A stretch of DNA of 64,000 nucleotides from Artemisia argyi (taxonomy: Eukaryota > Streptophyta > Magnoliopsida > Asterales > Asteraceae), in contig CM060704.1 in the NCBI GenBank assembly GCA_030686995.1, positions 174,341,718 through 174,405,717 of the forward strand, read 5' to 3'. The notes beneath the pieces are model-generated. The model did not search any database, had not been told where the DNA came from, and saw only the letters and a list, made by a program, of their open reading frames with translations. The translations under genes and the position numbers were made by a program. The stretch's first letter is position 1. Every line of letters begins with the position of its first letter. Below are positions 1 through 11,930 of this stretch, in pieces.

Positions 1-2796
1 TTATCATGGCTATTATTTGTGTTTCTTAAGTATTAATCAGTGTATTTAAGCTTATTAATGGATTGAGATTGCTAGGTTGTTAAGAAATCACTTGTTACTC
101 ATTTTCCAAAAATCTCACAGTCAACAAAGTATATCTTGTGATCTTGTGTATCTGTGGTAATTTTCTGTTTTTATGTGCTTAATCAGATTTAATAAATCAT
201 AATAAGTTGGAATGGATCAGTAGCTTAAGCTCTTATAGCCATTTACTTAAGAAATCATAAAACAGTCTAGTTACAAGTGTGTTTGGATCAGTGGTATTCA
301 CTGAGTTAAGTAGAGTTTTTGTTGTTGATTCTTGTTTTTACATGTTTCTCTAGGTTGTATTAGTTCATATTAGTCAAATTAAATAGGTCTTGTTAGAGTA
401 AAAGTCAAAAATCACTTGGATCTTTAACCTACTGTCACTGATTAGGAATCTGCATACCAAATCTTGTTTACATGTTAAAAAGTTGTTAAAGAAGCTTGTT
501 TTAACTTTATTTCATCTTAATATAACATAATCAGTTCATAAAGTAAGTTCAAAGTTCACATAAGTCAAACCAACTCAAGTCTCATGAAATAGTCAAAGTA
601 CTCATCCCAGATTTTTACAAAAACTCAGGAAATTGTTTTGATTTTTATGTTTGCTTTCATAAGTTGAAACCTATTCCTATTTGTTACCTACCAGTTGAAC
701 TTCAGTTTCCCACATCTAGTTTATTTTTAAGATTTTTATTAAGCAAGATAAGCTCAACCAAAGTACCTTGCAGGGCAAAGACATTGCCCTGTGCACAGGT
801 TTTGAGTTAAATACCAAGACCCCTAGTATGCAACTCAGTGGACCCCACACCTTAGGATTCAGCTTAATTGTAGCTTAATATACCAGCTTTTCACATCTAA
901 GTTTAATTTAGACTTTAGCTTATTATAGAATAGCTTTTAGGATCAAACTTGTGACCTTTGTAAAATAAGCTATACTGAGCACTCAGTATATGATCACCAT
1001 TTCAAGGGATCACTCAGAGCTTATTAGGAACCCATAAGCTTAGCTTATTAGTTTAATTTGTAGCTTATCATCCCATAGTTGAACCCCTAGGTTTATTTTG
1101 AACCTTGTTTTACTCTTGTGGACCCCACAACTCTTAGAAAGTGGACTGCAAGGCAAAAACTTGCCCTGCACATCAGCACACCACCACCACACCACCAACT
1201 TAAGTGGTGGCTGCAGCCCACACCATTAGGACCCACAACCCCAACCTAGCTTATTACAACCCCCCTCCTACCCAGGTTCAAGAATTGACCCATAGTTTGA
1301 CCTACAAACCAGTGGACCCCACCTTAAATTGTCCCTAATCTCTGTCCCATTTCTGAGACAGAATTCAAATAAGCAAGTGCTTATTTGAGCTTCTCAGCTT
1401 ATTTTAGGAGCTCATATCATTAAGTTTAGTCTAATATAGTTCAAATAACTTAGGTAAACTAGATTTCACCATAGTGGACCCCACATAACCTCAGTTTAGC
1501 TTATTTCTTCATTTGGTCAACCTTAGTCAACTGTTTAAGCTAATAAGCAATCTCAGTGCTTATTATTGATTTCCAAAGTAGTTATCTTTATTAAAGTTTC
1601 ATTATTTAGGTATTTAAATAGTTTTATAAAATAAAAACCAGAAAAAGCAAACATAAAAATAGTGATAGCTTCTATTTAATAGAAATTATCTAATTAATTT
1701 TCATTTTAGCTTATTAATAAGCACTTGTCCAATTTTATAATTTTATAAATTACTTAGTACCTTAAAGTAGTTAAAATAATTTTATTAGAATTTTCCTAAG
1801 CAGTTTACTATTAATTAGATTTAAAACTAGTTTAAATAATTAAATAGGTAATATTAGTAATTAAATAGTTTTATTTAATTTTAATCAATTAAAGTAGAAT
1901 TTTATATTTTTCCTAAGTTTTATAATATAGTTAAGACTTTTAAAAAATAGTTTCATAATTTCTACTGTTCATTTTATAATTTTCTTATTTAAATTAATTA
2001 AATTAGCTTAAAATTAATTAATAAGTAATTAATTAGTCAATTAGCTTAAATATAATTTTTAGCAAGTTTTTATAATTTTGTAGTATTCCTGTAGTGTTTA
2101 AATAATTTTATAAATTTTATCATAATTTTCTAAGGTAATTTAGTATTAATAGTAACTTAAAATAGTTAAAATAGTTTAATTAAGTTAAATAGTATTTAAT
2201 TAATAAAATACTTATAAAAAGACAAAAATATTTATTTTAATTTTTTTATACTTTCTTCAAGTTCTTAGTCAAGTTTAGAAATTATTTATTTAAGTTTTTA
2301 GGTTTATTTGTAATAGTTGTAATTTTTAGTTAATTTAAATTAAGTCTTAAATTAGATTTTAATTAGTTTTATTAATTAAATAGTAATTAAATATTATAAT
2401 AATCATTTTCATAATTTCAAATTCATTTTCTATTTTCTTTAATATTAAGTTTTAAAAAGTTTCACTTTTAGTCCCTGTAGTTTGTAACTTGTTAAATACC
2501 ACTTTTCTCTGTCTGTTATCTGATTATCTGATTTTGTGTTTATTTCTGTATTTCTGTTATAATTTCATATCTTCCAAATATCAAGCAATCAGTAGTGTAA
2601 TCAACTCTCAAAACATATTTGTTACTGTCCTCAGTACCACTCACTTTCCTATCCGTCAACAAATACAATTTCAATCTCGTTGGGATTTAACGATCCGGGG
2701 ATTTCCCTATATTTCCACGGTCAATATTAACTTGCACTTTCTCCCAGGTGGGCCTAACAGCTTCACAAGGCTGACTGGTTGGTTTGGGAGGAGTCA
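1..2796 (+). repeat. 5' LTR of the Athila element (3' part only)
   Basis: Identical in layout to 12471-15266. Two differences seen: G at 1967 versus A at 14437, and C at 2574 versus T at 15044. It ends in GAGTCA just before the primer-binding site. Very AT-rich from about 1600 to 2460. The short ORF at 2489-2845 only crosses the LTR end and is not a gene. Confidence 0.95.
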
Positions 2797-2801
2797 AAAT
2801 T

Positions 2802-2819
2802 TGGCGCCGCTGCCGGGGA
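2802..2819 (+). other. Primer-binding site, tRNA-Asp type
   Basis: TGGCGCCGCTGCCGGGGA starts five bases after the LTR. It is complementary to the 3' end of plant tRNA-Asp(GUC) with one mismatch, the usual primer of Athila elements. The same 18-mer is present on the minus strand at 57402-57419. Confidence 0.9.
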
Positions 2820-3430
2820 GGTTGTTGCGTATTTCAAAACGGTAAAAGTCTAGTGGTTTTCAAAAACCCTCCTGTACAAATATCACCACTTTGTAAATTT
2901 TCAAGAAAAGCAAAATCATATCTGAAAACGTTCATTAACATTTCTCCTGAAGTGTTAACAACACCAAACAAATCATAAACAACAAAACAAACTGTGAAGT
3001 TAAATTACTTCGTATCTTTACGATTACAACCTATACAGTTGGTTTAAGGTAAGTTCTGACATTAAATTGCGAACTTAAGAGGGATCCATTTATTTCCTCC
3101 CGCCAGCCTGCGAGTAATCTTAAAGGAACGATTTCGGTTAACGAATCAGTTTCAAAAATATTGTCCAAGTTTTTTCACCCATACACGAAAAGCCAAAAAC
3201 ATTTTACTGTGAATATAATTACATAAAAGTTTACTACCGCAAACCAAGGCAGAACACCTACCAACTGGGGGTGTGAACATAATAAGTTCCCAAACCTAAA
3301 AGATTAAAAACTTGCCATTGTATCCTTGTGAATAGTGTACCTTTTTTAAAGGAGCTGTTCATTTGTGATTATTGGGTTTAAGTTCGCTGTAGTTTTGCCT
3401 CGATCTTGTGTTGAAAACTAATTTTTGTGC
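2820..3430 (+). other. Untranslated leader of the Athila element
   Basis: About 610 bases between the primer site and the gag start with no credible ORF. This is where packaging signals would lie, but none can be pointed to by eye. Confidence 0.6.
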
Positions 3431-4132
3431 ATGCGCACTCGTTCACAAACAAAGAATAAAAAGAAGAAAAACGTACCCGAGTTACGTATTGTTGAAGAAG
3501 AACACACACTAAAAATGAACGACGAGCCCAAGGATGAGCCAGTTCCTGACACCCGAACTATGGAGGAACTGTGTCAACCTACCATGCAAGGGAGGGGTGG
3601 ACCAATTGCACCACTCACTATTGGAGCCACGGATTTTGGATTAAAACACCATATGATACAACAGATCCAGAATACGTGCCAGTTCCACGGATTGCAGGGT
3701 GACGATGCCAACAGGCATCTCGACAAATTTTTAACTGTCACCCAAAGCATGAAACAACATGGCGTCGCCGAAGACAGCCTACGTTTATACTTGTTTCCCT
3801 ATTCTCTCGCTCATCATGCGACTTCCTGGTTCGATCGACTTCCAAAGAATTCGATCCACACTTTTGATGAGATGATCACTAAATTCCTGGCCAAATATTT
3901 TCCACCATCTATGGTCACAAAGCTGAGGAATGATATCAGCAACTTCAGACAGCTTCCCGAAGAGTCCTTATTTGAGGCATGGGAACGCTACAAACTTGCA
4001 ATTGATCGGTGTCCTAATCATAACATGCTTCTTGTCACCATTATTGATACCTTTTATAATGGTTTGACACTCCGTCATCGTGACACCATCAATGCTGCTG
4101 CTGGGGGCACCTTTATGAAAAAGGACCCCTGA
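3431..4132 (+). pseudogene. gag: gag (capsid part), frameshifted at its 3' end
   Basis: Structural protein that assembles the virus-like particle around the element RNA. The first ATG in frame is at 3431 (MRTRSQTKNK...), a basic start common in Athila gag; an open stretch six bases upstream has no ATG. The middle, with WFDRLP, KFLAKYFPP and a motif ending in EAWERYK, is the retrotransposon gag domain. The frame stops at TGA 4130-4132 after a purine run at 4118-4124. From 4125 the gag sequence continues in the frame of the downstream ORF, so one extra base in that run splits gag. This could be a disabling mutation, a programmed shift, or a sequencing error in the run. Family membership is firm; the cause of the shift is not. 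Confidence 0.88.
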
Positions 4133-7100
4133 AGAGTGCTATGACTTAATCGAAAACATGACTGCCCATCATAATTTTTGGGACTCCTCTGCTGAGAGGA
4201 ACGACTCATTTAAGTCAGACACTCCGGCAAGCAATGAAATATCAATCCTAGCTAAAAGGCTGGATGATTTGTCTACAGCAGTTTTGCGTATCCATCAGAA
4301 TAATCCTAATCAGGTCAAAACTGTTAACCCAAGTTGTGAAACTTGTGGTGGTCCACATACGTACACAGATTGCCCAGCTTCCGGTGGTTTTTCTCGTGAA
4401 AACGTGTCTGCAGCTCAAGGTTCCTATAACACGGGAGGTAATTCTTACCAACCGCAAGGGGACCGAAACCTTTTGAGCTACCGTTCTAATAACTATATTG
4501 GACCACCAGGGTTTAATCAACCTCAGAATAGGAACCAGAACTTTAACCAGAATCAGAACCAGAACCGAATGAACCAAGGTTATAACAACCAAGGGAATTT
4601 CATCTCTAGTCAAAATCAGTTTAACCAAAATCAGAACCAAGGGAACTATAATCGTAATCAAGGTCAGAACAATTACCCACAGGGTAATTTTCAACAACAA
4701 AACCACCCACAGGGTAATTTTCAACAACAAAACCACTTCCAGGGTAATAACAACCAGCAACATGGGAATTTCCAGAACAATCGGGCTCAAAATTTTCCAA
4801 ACCAAAATCAAGCCATTGTTCCAACTGGACCATCACATGATGAGTTATTAAAACAGTTTATGAAATCCCAAGAAGAACTAAACAGAATGCTGGTTAGTCA
4901 AATGTCTAATTTCCAGAAGTCTTTAAATGATCGACCCTCGAGCTCAGGTACAACTTTACCTAGCAACACGATCGCTAATCCGAGGGGCGATGTAAAGGCG
5001 ATCACCACACGAAGTGGAGTTTCTTACCAAGGACCTACAGATCCCTCTACCTCATCTCCTATCCCTGTAGAGGAATGTGAAACTGAGGATACTACGGATA
5101 CGGTACTTCCTAAAAACAACGGAGGTGCTAATGACATCCCTCCTCCAGTTATCCCGGTCCCAACTCCCTTTAAAAAAGTTAGGTTTGAAACTACCGAAGG
5201 TCCTGTTGAAAATCCAAAATCCAACCCAAAAACAACAATTCCATATCCCTCACGATTGCAAGACCAAAAGCTCCGTGAAAAAGCTAATCATCAGATGGAA
5301 AAATTCTTTCAGATTTTCCAAGAACTACACTTCGATATTAGCTTCGCGGACGCTCTTCTTTTAATGCCCAAATTCGCATCGACAATCAAAAACCTGTTGA
5401 GCAATAAAGAAAAAATGTTTGAAATGGCACGAACTCCACTTAATGAGAACTGCTCTGCAGTTCTGTTAAAACAGCTTCCCGAAAAGCTAGGAGACCCCGG
5501 GAGATTTCTAATACCATGTACTTTCCCGGGTATGGTTGAATGCTTTGCCTTGGCCGATCTTGGTGCAAGCATCAACTTAATGCCTCATTCAGTTTGGAAA
5601 AAGCTCTCTCTTCAGGCGCTTAGTCCCACATGCATGACTCTCGAGCTTGCAGACCGTTCAATTTCACGTCCCCTCGGTATTGCCGAGGACGTATTTGTGA
5701 GAGTGGGAAAGTTCCACTTTCCGGCGGACTTTGTTGTTGTTGATTTCGATGCTGATTCAAGAGTTCCTCTCATTCTTGGGAGGGGATTCTTGAGAACGGG
5801 GCGTGCATTAATCGATGTTTTCGATGAGGAAATCACATTACGAGTTGGAAATGAAGCTATAACGTTCAACCTTGATCAAACCTCGAGATACTCCTCGAAT
5901 TATGATGCTGAATCGGTCAACCGAATTGATGTCATTGACATTGCATCCGATGAGTATGCTCAGGAAATCTTTGGATTCGCTGATAATTTTTCGAGTGGCA
6001 ATCCCACTACTTCTTCTAATCCCATAATCGCTAATTCTTCTCCTTCCCTCACTCCGTTTGGGGGAAGTGATTTCGTCCTTGAGGAATTAGAGGCCTTTCT
6101 CAAAAGTGATTCAGTTCCCGAAGGAATTGATTACCAAGAGATTGACCCGGAGGGGGATATACTTCTCCTTGAGGAGTTATTGAACAAAGATCCTTCTCCC
6201 ATTCCTGTTCTACCTCCACAACTTCATAAAGTGGAAGTCAAATATGTTGAGAAAAATGATGACTTCCCCGAGGTCGAACTTAAGGACCTGCCTCCTCATC
6301 TAGAATATGCATTCTTGGAAGGTAACGATAAGTTACCGGTCATTATTGCAAAAGACTTAAAGGATGAGGAGAAAACCGCGCTGCTCAAGGTTTTAAAGTC
6401 CCACAAACAAGCAATTGCTTGGAAGCTCTCAGACATAAAGGGTATTAACCCGGATTTTTGTACACACAAAATCCTAATGGAAGAGGACTTTAAACCTACT
6501 GTGCAGCATCAAAGAAGGGTAAATCCAAAAATCCACGAAGTTATAAAAGCTGAAGTTATCAAACTTCTTGATGCAGGATTGATTTATCCTATATCTGATA
6601 GTCCTTGGGTAAGCCCAATTCATTGTGTTCCAAAGAAGGGTGGCATCACGGTTATCACAAATGAGGACAACGAGTTGATACCAACTCGTTTGGTTACAGG
6701 GTGGCGAGTATGTATTGATTACAGAAAACTTAACGAAGCCACCCGCAAAGACCATTTTCCTCTGCCCTTTATGGACCAAATGCTCGAAAGACTAGCAGGA
6801 AACGAGTACTATTGTTTCCTTGACGGCTTCTCGGGTTACTTCCAAATTCCCATTGATCCACAGGATCAAGATAAAACTACCTTCACATGCCCTTACGGGA
6901 CATTTGCCTATCGTCGCATGCCTTTCGGGTTATGCAATGCTCCGGGCACTTTCCAGAGGTGCATGATGGCTATTTTCCATGACATGATTGGAAAAACCAT
7001 GGAGGTATTCATGGATGACTTCTCAGTCATCGGGAATTCTTTCGACTCGTGCCTCTCCCACTTAGAAAAAATGCTTCAACGTTGTGAAAACACTAATCTT

Positions 7101-9188
7101 TGTCTAAACTGGGAGAAGAGCCATTTTATGGTTAAAGAGGGCATTGTCCTCGGCCATAAAATTTCAAAAAGCGGGATTGAGGTCGATAAGGCCAAAATTG
7201 ATGTTATTGCTAAACTGCCTCATCCCACAACTGTTAAAGGAATAAGGAGTTTTCTCGGACATGCCGGATTCTATCGGAGATTCATTCAGGATTTCTCCAA
7301 AATAGTCCGGCCTATGACTCATCTTCTTGAAAAGGATGCTCCTTTTATCTTTTCCCCAGAGTGCATCGAAGCTTTTGAAATTTTAAAGAAAAGGCTTACT
7401 GAAGCACCAATCCTTGTTGCCCCCGACTGGGACTTACCCTTTGAACTCATGTGCGATGCTAGCGATTATGCTATTGGTGCAGTTCTGGGGCAACGCAAAA
7501 CCAAACATTTTCAGCCAATACACTACGCAAGTAAGACCATGAACGAGGCTCAAACACACTATACCACCACAGAAAAGGAATTATTAGCTGTGGTATATGC
7601 CTTCGAAAAATTTCGGTCTTACTTAATCTTAAACAAAAGCGTGGTGTATACGGATCATTCAGCTTTGAAATACCTGTTCACTAAACAGGATGCAAAGCCA
7701 AGACTGCTCCGGTGGGTCCTGCTCCTCCAGGAATTCGATATTCTCATAAGAGATAAAAAAGGAGCAGAGAACCTTGCAGCTGATCACTTGTCCCGGTTAG
7801 AAAATCCTCATCAGGATATTCTCGAGAGAAAAGAAATTAATGAAACTTTTCCTCTGGAGACTCTAAATCTCATCTCTAACCGGGATAATACCACCACCCC
7901 ATGGTTTGCCGACTTCGCAAATTACCGTGCGGGAAATTTCGTTGTGAAAGGGATGTCGTCCCAACAGAAAAGAAAATTCTTTAAAGATGTAAAACATTAC
8001 TTCTGGGACGACCCCTACTTGTTTAAAATATGTGCGGATCAAGTCATCCGACGGTGTGTCCATGGCCAAGAAGCCATGGAAATTCTTAAAGCTTGTCATG
8101 ATGGACCCACGGGGGGACATCATAACCCAAACTACACCGCCAAAAAGGTGTTTGATTCAGGATTCTTTTGGCCCACGATATATAAAGACGCCCATGAACT
8201 TATCAAAACCTGTGAGGCTTGCCAGCGTCACGGGAATATTTCTAAAAAGAATGAGATGCCGCAAAACGCCATCCAAGTCTGTGAAATATTTGATATGTGG
8301 GGCATTGATTTTATGGGGCCATTCCCGTCTTCACGAGGGAATAAGTATATACTCGTCGCTGTCGACTATCTGTCAAAATGGGTTGAGGCAAAAGCCTTAC
8401 CCACCAATGATGCCCGAGTAGTTTGTAAATTTTTAAAATCTCTCTTTGCCAGATTCGGGACTCCTCGTACCATTATCAGTGATCGTGGTACTCACTTTTG
8501 TAATGAACAATTTGCAAGAGTAATGCTGAAATATGGTGTAACTCACCGTCTTTCTACAGCATACCACCCCCAAACAAGTGGGCAGGTGGAGGTCTCAAAT
8601 CGGGGTATTAAGAGAATTCTCGAGAGGACGGTTGGTGAAAACCGTGCCTCTTGGTCGGATAAGCTGGACGATGCATTATGGGCTTTCCGCACTGCTTACA
8701 AAACACCCATTGGGTGTACTCCTTATAAGCTAGTGTACGGGAAAGCATGTCATCTTCCGATTGAATTAGAACATAAGGCCTATTGGGCCTTAAAACATGC
8801 AAATTTCGACCTTCAGACAGCGGGTGATCACCGTAAAGTTCAACTAAACGAACTAAATGAATTACGTGATCAAGCTTATGAAAATTCTTTAATCTATAAA
8901 GAAAAGACTAAGAAGATACATGACTCTAAAATAAAGAACCGCGTTTTCAACGTTGGTGACAGAGTTCTTCTTTTCAATTCAAGGTTGAAAATTTTCTCGG
9001 GTAAACTAAAAACCCGTTGGTCTGGACCATTTACTATAACCAAAGTATACCCATATGGAACTGTTGAGTTATTACAACCCGACGGTCCCAATTTTAAAGT
9101 AAATGGACATCGGCTAAAACACTATTTTGGAGGGGACATACAACCAATGGTTGTCCCGGATCTCCAAACTTACCCCATGGACCAATAA
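4125..9188 (+). CDS. pol: End of gag plus pol: zinc knuckle, protease, reverse transcriptase, RNase H, integrase
   Basis: Numbering from the ATG at 4158 (1,676 codons); the frame is open from about 4125. Zinc knuckle at residues 60-72 ([13 protein letters not shown]), then an Asn/Gln-rich stretch to about 215. Aspartic protease with DLGAS at about 467, the Athila form of the usual D-T/S-G. Reverse transcriptase with CIDYRKLN, a [16 protein letters not shown] block and the catalytic pair in FMDD at about 953-954. RNase H begins near CDASDYAIG (~1099). Integrase has the HH...CX2C zinc site (about 1321-1355) and the D, D, E triad near 1383, 1441 and 1478. No chromodomain follows, as expected for Athila. 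No internal stop breaks the polyprotein, so all enzymatic parts look usable. The ATG at 4158 is internal to gag, not a true start. Confidence 0.95.
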   Translation, partial: TPEECYDLIENMTAHHNFWDSSAERNDSFKSDTPASNEISILAKRLDDLSTAVLRIHQNNPNQVKTVNPSCETCGGPHTYTDCPASGGFSRENVSAAQGSYNTGGNSYQPQGDRNLLSYRSNNYIGPPGFNQPQNRNQNFNQNQNQNRMNQGYNNQGNFISSQNQFNQNQNQGNYNRNQGQNNYPQGNFQQQNHPQGNFQQQNHFQGNNNQQHGNFQNNRAQNFPNQNQAIVPTGPSHDELLKQFMKSQEELNRMLVSQMSNFQKSLNDRPSSSGTTLPSNTIANPRGDVKAITTRSGVSYQGPTDPSTSSPIPVEECETEDTTDTVLPKNNGGANDIPPPVIPVPTPFKKVRFETTEGPVENPKSNPKTTIPYPSRLQDQKLREKANHQMEKFFQIFQELHFDISFADALLLMPKFASTIKNLLSNKEKMFEMARTPLNENCSAVLLKQLPEKLGDPGRFLIPCTFPGMVECFALADLGASINLMPHSVWKKLSLQALSPTCMTLELADRSISRPLGIAEDVFVRVGKFHFPADFVVVDFDADSRVPLILGRGFLRTGRALIDVFDEEITLRVGNEAITFNLDQTSRYSSNYDAESVNRIDVIDIASDEYAQEIFGFADNFSSGNPTTSSNPIIANSSPSLTPFGGSDFVLEELEAFLKSDSVPEGIDYQEIDPEGDILLLEELLNKDPSPIPVLPPQLHKVEVKYVEKNDDFPEVELKDLPPHLEYAFLEGNDKLPVIIAKDLKDEEKTALLKVLKSHKQAIAWKLSDIKGINPDFCTHKILMEEDFKPTVQHQRRVNPKIHEVIKAEVIKLLDAGLIYPISDSPWVSPIHCVPKKGGITVITNEDNELIPTRLVTGWRVCIDYRKLNEATRKDHFPLPFMDQMLERLAGNEYYCFLDGFSGYFQIPIDPQDQDKTTFTCPYGTFAYRRMPFGLCNAPGTFQRCMMAIFHDMIGKTMEVFMDDFSVIGNSFDSCLSHLEKMLQRCENTNLCLNWEKSHFMVKEGIVLGHKISKSGIEVDKAKIDVIAKLPHPTTVKGIRSFLGHAGFYRRFIQDFSKIVRPMTHLLEKDAPFIFSPECIEAFEILKKRLTEAPILVAPDWDLPFELMCDASDYAIGAVLGQRKTKHFQPIHYASKTMNEAQTHYTTTEKELLAVVYAFEKFRSYLILNKSVVYTDHSALKYLFTKQDAKPRLLRWVLLLQEFDILIRDKKGAENLAADHLSRLENPHQDILERKEINETFPLETLNLISNRDNTTTPWFADFANYRAGNFVVKGMSSQQKRKFFKDVKHYFWDDPYLFKICADQVIRRCVHGQEAMEILKACHDGPTGGHHNPNYTAKKVFDSGFFWPTIYKDAHELIKTCEACQRHGNISKKNEMPQNAIQVCEIFDMWGIDFMGPFPSSRGNKYILVAVDYLSKWVEAKALPTNDARVVCKFLKSLFARFGTPRTIISDRGTHFCNEQFARVMLKYGVTHRLSTAYHPQTSGQVEVSNRGIKRILERTVGENRASWSDKLDDALWAFRTAYKTPIGCTPYKLVYGKACHLPIELEHKAYWALKHANFDLQTAGDHRKVQLNELNELRDQAYENSLIYKEKTKKIHDSKIKNRVFNVGDRVLLFNSRLKIFSGKLKTRWSGPFTITKVYPYGTVELLQPDGPNFKVNGHRLKHYFGGDIQPMVVPDLQTYPMDQ

Positions 9189-9197
9189 ATTCGGGGT

Positions 9198-9217
9198 CGA
9201 GTCAAGCTAGTGACTCG
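9198..9217 (+). other. Hairpin module copy 1, nine bases after the pol stop
   Basis: CGAGTCAAGCTAGTGACTCG is a perfect 7-bp stem with loop AGCTAG. It is preceded by ATTCGGGGT and followed by a purine run and ACAAAAAC. It starts nine bases after the TAA at 9186-9188. The same spacing is seen after the ORF of the minus-strand element at 55.8 kb. Confidence 0.85.
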
Positions 9218-9780
9218 GAAAACAAAAACACTAGTATCATGTACATAATAATAAGTAATAAATAATGAATTTTGTATTTTGTTCAAATTTCTATCCTTGT
9301 ATGTATATTATACTTTATCATTCAACTTCCGGGCTGTCAGGACAAATTTATTACAGTTAATCATTCACAAGTGATTAGCTTGCGTGGTAAACCTGACACA
9401 AGCCTGGGAGGTAGTGATTACACATATTATATTACTTCATAAACAATATAAAATACAAAAACATTTTTCCTATGCACACAACTTGCCCAGTTTGATTAGC
9501 CCCTCAGTTACAACATTTGGTTGTTGGCTGTTTTCAGTTACTGAGCTCTGTCAAACCCAGATTCCCTTTCAAGGGGCGGTTGTTAGGAATTTTCTTTCTT
9601 TTGTACATATATATATAAATCTAAAAAAACAAAAACATTTATAAAAGATAAAAACCAAAAATAATCTCCTTTATCTTATCATTTCATAATTCTGTGAGTG
9701 GAAATCCCACTCCTATTTCTCACCCAATCTTTGAGTGACAATTCCACTCCATTACCCCAAGGACAATTTTAATTCGGGGT

Positions 9781-9800
9781 CGAGTCAAGCTAGTGACTCG
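9781..9800 (+). other. Hairpin module copy 2
   Basis: Same 20-base hairpin as at 9198-9217 with the same flanks (AATTCGGGGT before, AATCAAAAAC after). The bases before it (ACCCCAAGGAC) also match the end of pol, so the duplicated unit is about 50-55 bp, larger than the hairpin. Confidence 0.85.
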
Positions 9801-9842
9801 GGAATCAAAAACAAGCTACCTCATGACAAGTCAATTCGAGGT

Positions 9843-9862
9843 CGAGTCAAGCTAGTGACTCG
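9843..9862 (+). other. Hairpin module copy 3
   Basis: Third copy, stem and loop unchanged, with TTCGAGGT before it and AATCAAAAGC after it. Flanks have drifted while both stem arms are intact. Confidence 0.8.
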
Positions 9863-9978
9863 GTAATCAAAAGCATAGCAATATGGGTTTTCACTCATAT
9901 TTCTGATTTCTTTCTCTTTTCTAACACCCTAGTGTGGGGGAGACGAACCACATGTTGTACATATGTAAAATATTTTTT

Positions 9979-10014
<36 letters not shown>

Positions 10015-10287
10015 TATAAGACAAATAAAAAGAAAAAAGTGAGTTTGTATGTAAATAGAGTAAAATAAAAAGGTTAAAAGTATTGCCTCCTTACGTTCTA
10101 AAGTCTTGGTGGGACACCAAGTATTGTGAATATTGAGGGCAATATTCAGTTCTAAGTGTGGGGGAGCGTTCTCACGAATGCAAAACACATGTTCCATCAA
10201 GAACCCCCATTTGATCAAAATTACCAGTTTTTTCACACTTAGAAATGAGATAAAATGGTATCAATCCTCCATGTCTAACCCACAACA

Positions 10288-10655
10288 GGATTGGCTAGTC
10301 CAGGAGCAAACGGCTCTTGGTAAAGACATCTCAAATCCGTTTATGGCTGGCAATTTGCCAAAAATTGTATGGTTCCTCAGCTCCCCGAAAACAAATGAGT
10401 TGGCTAGCCCGCAAGATTATGGCTTGTGGTAAAGGCCGTGGAAAAACCATAATTGGTAATCAGCTCACCAAGATGTTGACTATTCCATCAAGAGTTGGCT
10501 AGTCCAGAAGCAAACGGCTTTTGGTAAAGACTAATCAAATCCGTTGACAGCTGGTGATTTGCTAAAAATCACACGGTTATCAGGTGTGCCACAGTTCTTA
10601 CACCTGGCTACTCCAGAAGTGATGGCTTTTGGTAAAGAGTTAAAATCCATTAATT
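10288..10655 (+). repeat. Four degenerate ~100-bp repeats before the 3' LTR
   Basis: Four units start with GGCTAGYCC or GGCTACTCC and include a block like GGCTTTTGGTAAAG (near 10291, 10399, 10495 and 10603). Units 1 and 3 continue into a block like ATTTGCCAAAAATT followed by ACGG or ATGG. They are too diverged to be a recent slippage product. Confidence 0.65.
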
Positions 10656-10692
10656 TTTTCTCAAATAGATTGCTAGGGACTAGCAATAGTTT

Positions 10693-10704
10693 AGTATGGG
10701 GGAT
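10693..10704 (+). other. Polypurine tract of the Athila element
   Basis: AGTATGGGGGAT directly abuts the TGATGAG that opens the 3' LTR; it primes plus-strand DNA synthesis. Confidence 0.8.
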
Positions 10705-10864
10705 TGATGAGTGTCTAAATACTCATCATTTTGTACCAATCTGAACTGCCAAAACATACAGAAACACTCAAAAATGCATCATAATACTTAAAATATCTCA
10801 AAAGAGTGTTTTATATGTTTCAAATACAAAATATGCAAAAACAAATGAAAAACATACAAAGTTT

Positions 10865-11365
10865 GCATAATTGGCAGTTTCAGTCCCTCAAGTTTCAAAT
10901 ATTGACAAAACTAGTCCCTGAAGGTTTTAAATGAATAAAAAGTCAACTTAAGTCCTTGGGAAACCAAAAATGTTCACAAAACATCCCTGGATAAAAGTTT
11001 ACACAAACTGGCAATTTTTACCCCTCAAGTTTCAAAATTGGCAAAATAGTCCCTGGGTATTCAAAACTGAAATATTTACAAATAATACCCTTGTACTATG
11101 CATGAATGACAAAATGGAACAATTTTGATAAAATTTTGAGAAATTACAAGTTTAATCCCTTAAAAATCCAAATTTACAGAAAAGGTCCCTGGAGTTTGAA
11201 AAATTGCAGAAAAGGTCCCTGGGAGTTTTTAAATGGAAAAATAAATAAATAAGTCCTTGGTTTATTAAATTTAGCAAGTTAAGTCCTTAAAAATACTTTG
11301 GGAAAATAACATGTTCAGTCCCTCACTTTTGCTAAATTTACATTTTTGGTCCTTATCACTTAAAA
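10865..11365 (+). repeat. Degenerate U3 array built on GTCCCTG
   Basis: About fourteen units spaced 25-60 bp repeat a phrase close to AAAATAGTCCCTGRGTTT. The clearest neighbouring pair is at about 11174-11232 (GAAAAGGTCCCTGG twice). Arrays of this kind in U3 often vary in number and may carry promoter elements; no specific factor site is claimed. Confidence 0.65.
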
Positions 11366-11923
11366 ACCAAACCGGACCCTATTTATTTAACTAAACCAAA
11401 ACCATTTACCCAATCCACACCATTTACCCAACCCACTTATCCCCTAAGCCCAAAGAATAAGCCCAGTCCACACCCCTTTTTTTAGTTAAACCAGCGCTGA
11501 CCCCAGTCAAACACCCAAAACCGCCAACCACTGTTCATCTCCCACCTTCACCCCTGCATTCACCAAAACCAGGTGGTTTTACCACCACCACCTCACCTCT
11601 CCAGCTCACCCTCACCTCCTTTCCACCTCACACACCAAACCAGATAGCATTAAATGCCATTTCCACAATTTTTCACTCCCAAACCACATCCACACCTCTG
11701 TTTCTTCCATAAATCACCCACTTGCCTAGAAACCTTCCATATTGTCTCCTGACACCTCCACAAGCCCCCAATAAACTTTAATTACAATCCTTTGCCTCCA
11801 CGTTAACGTGGAGGACTTTGGCGCCAAAAATCAAGTTTGAACGATCATGATCAATTGGACTAAATGGATGGCTCAGATGAAGTGGGAAATGATCAGAAGA
11901 GGTTTCTAACCCTAATTGAAGCC

Positions 11924-11930
11924 TTTAAAA
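11924..11930 (+). promoter_or_regulatory. Possible TATA-like box in the Athila 3' LTR
   Basis: TTTAAAA lies at the end of the non-repetitive U3 just before a purine-rich stretch. It is not a canonical TATA box and there is no transcript evidence. Confidence 0.3.

Larger units (their letters stand above)
9218..10692 (+). other. Non-coding tail of the Athila element with extra polypurine-like motifs
   Basis: No envelope-like ORF is present; open frames here are under 115 codons and cross homopolymers. Two motifs resemble the polypurine tract: AGTGTGGGGGAG at 9931-9942 and AAGTGTGGGGGAG at 10154-10166. An A-run of about 30 lies at 9983-10011. A four-fold repeat occupies 10288-10655. Confidence 0.7.

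Noticed and set aside
2489..2978. 118- and 64-codon frames at the 5' LTR/leader joint
   Set aside because: One crosses the LTR edge and the other the primer site; the LTR copy at 14959 ends differently.
4248..4836. Long minus-strand frames opposite the Asn/Gln-rich part of the retroelement polyprotein
   Set aside because: Shadows of a CAA/AAC-rich coding region; no start context or motif.
9189..10704. An envelope-like gene after pol, as in some Athila elements
   Set aside because: No frame above 115 codons, no signal peptide or transmembrane pattern except across homopolymers.
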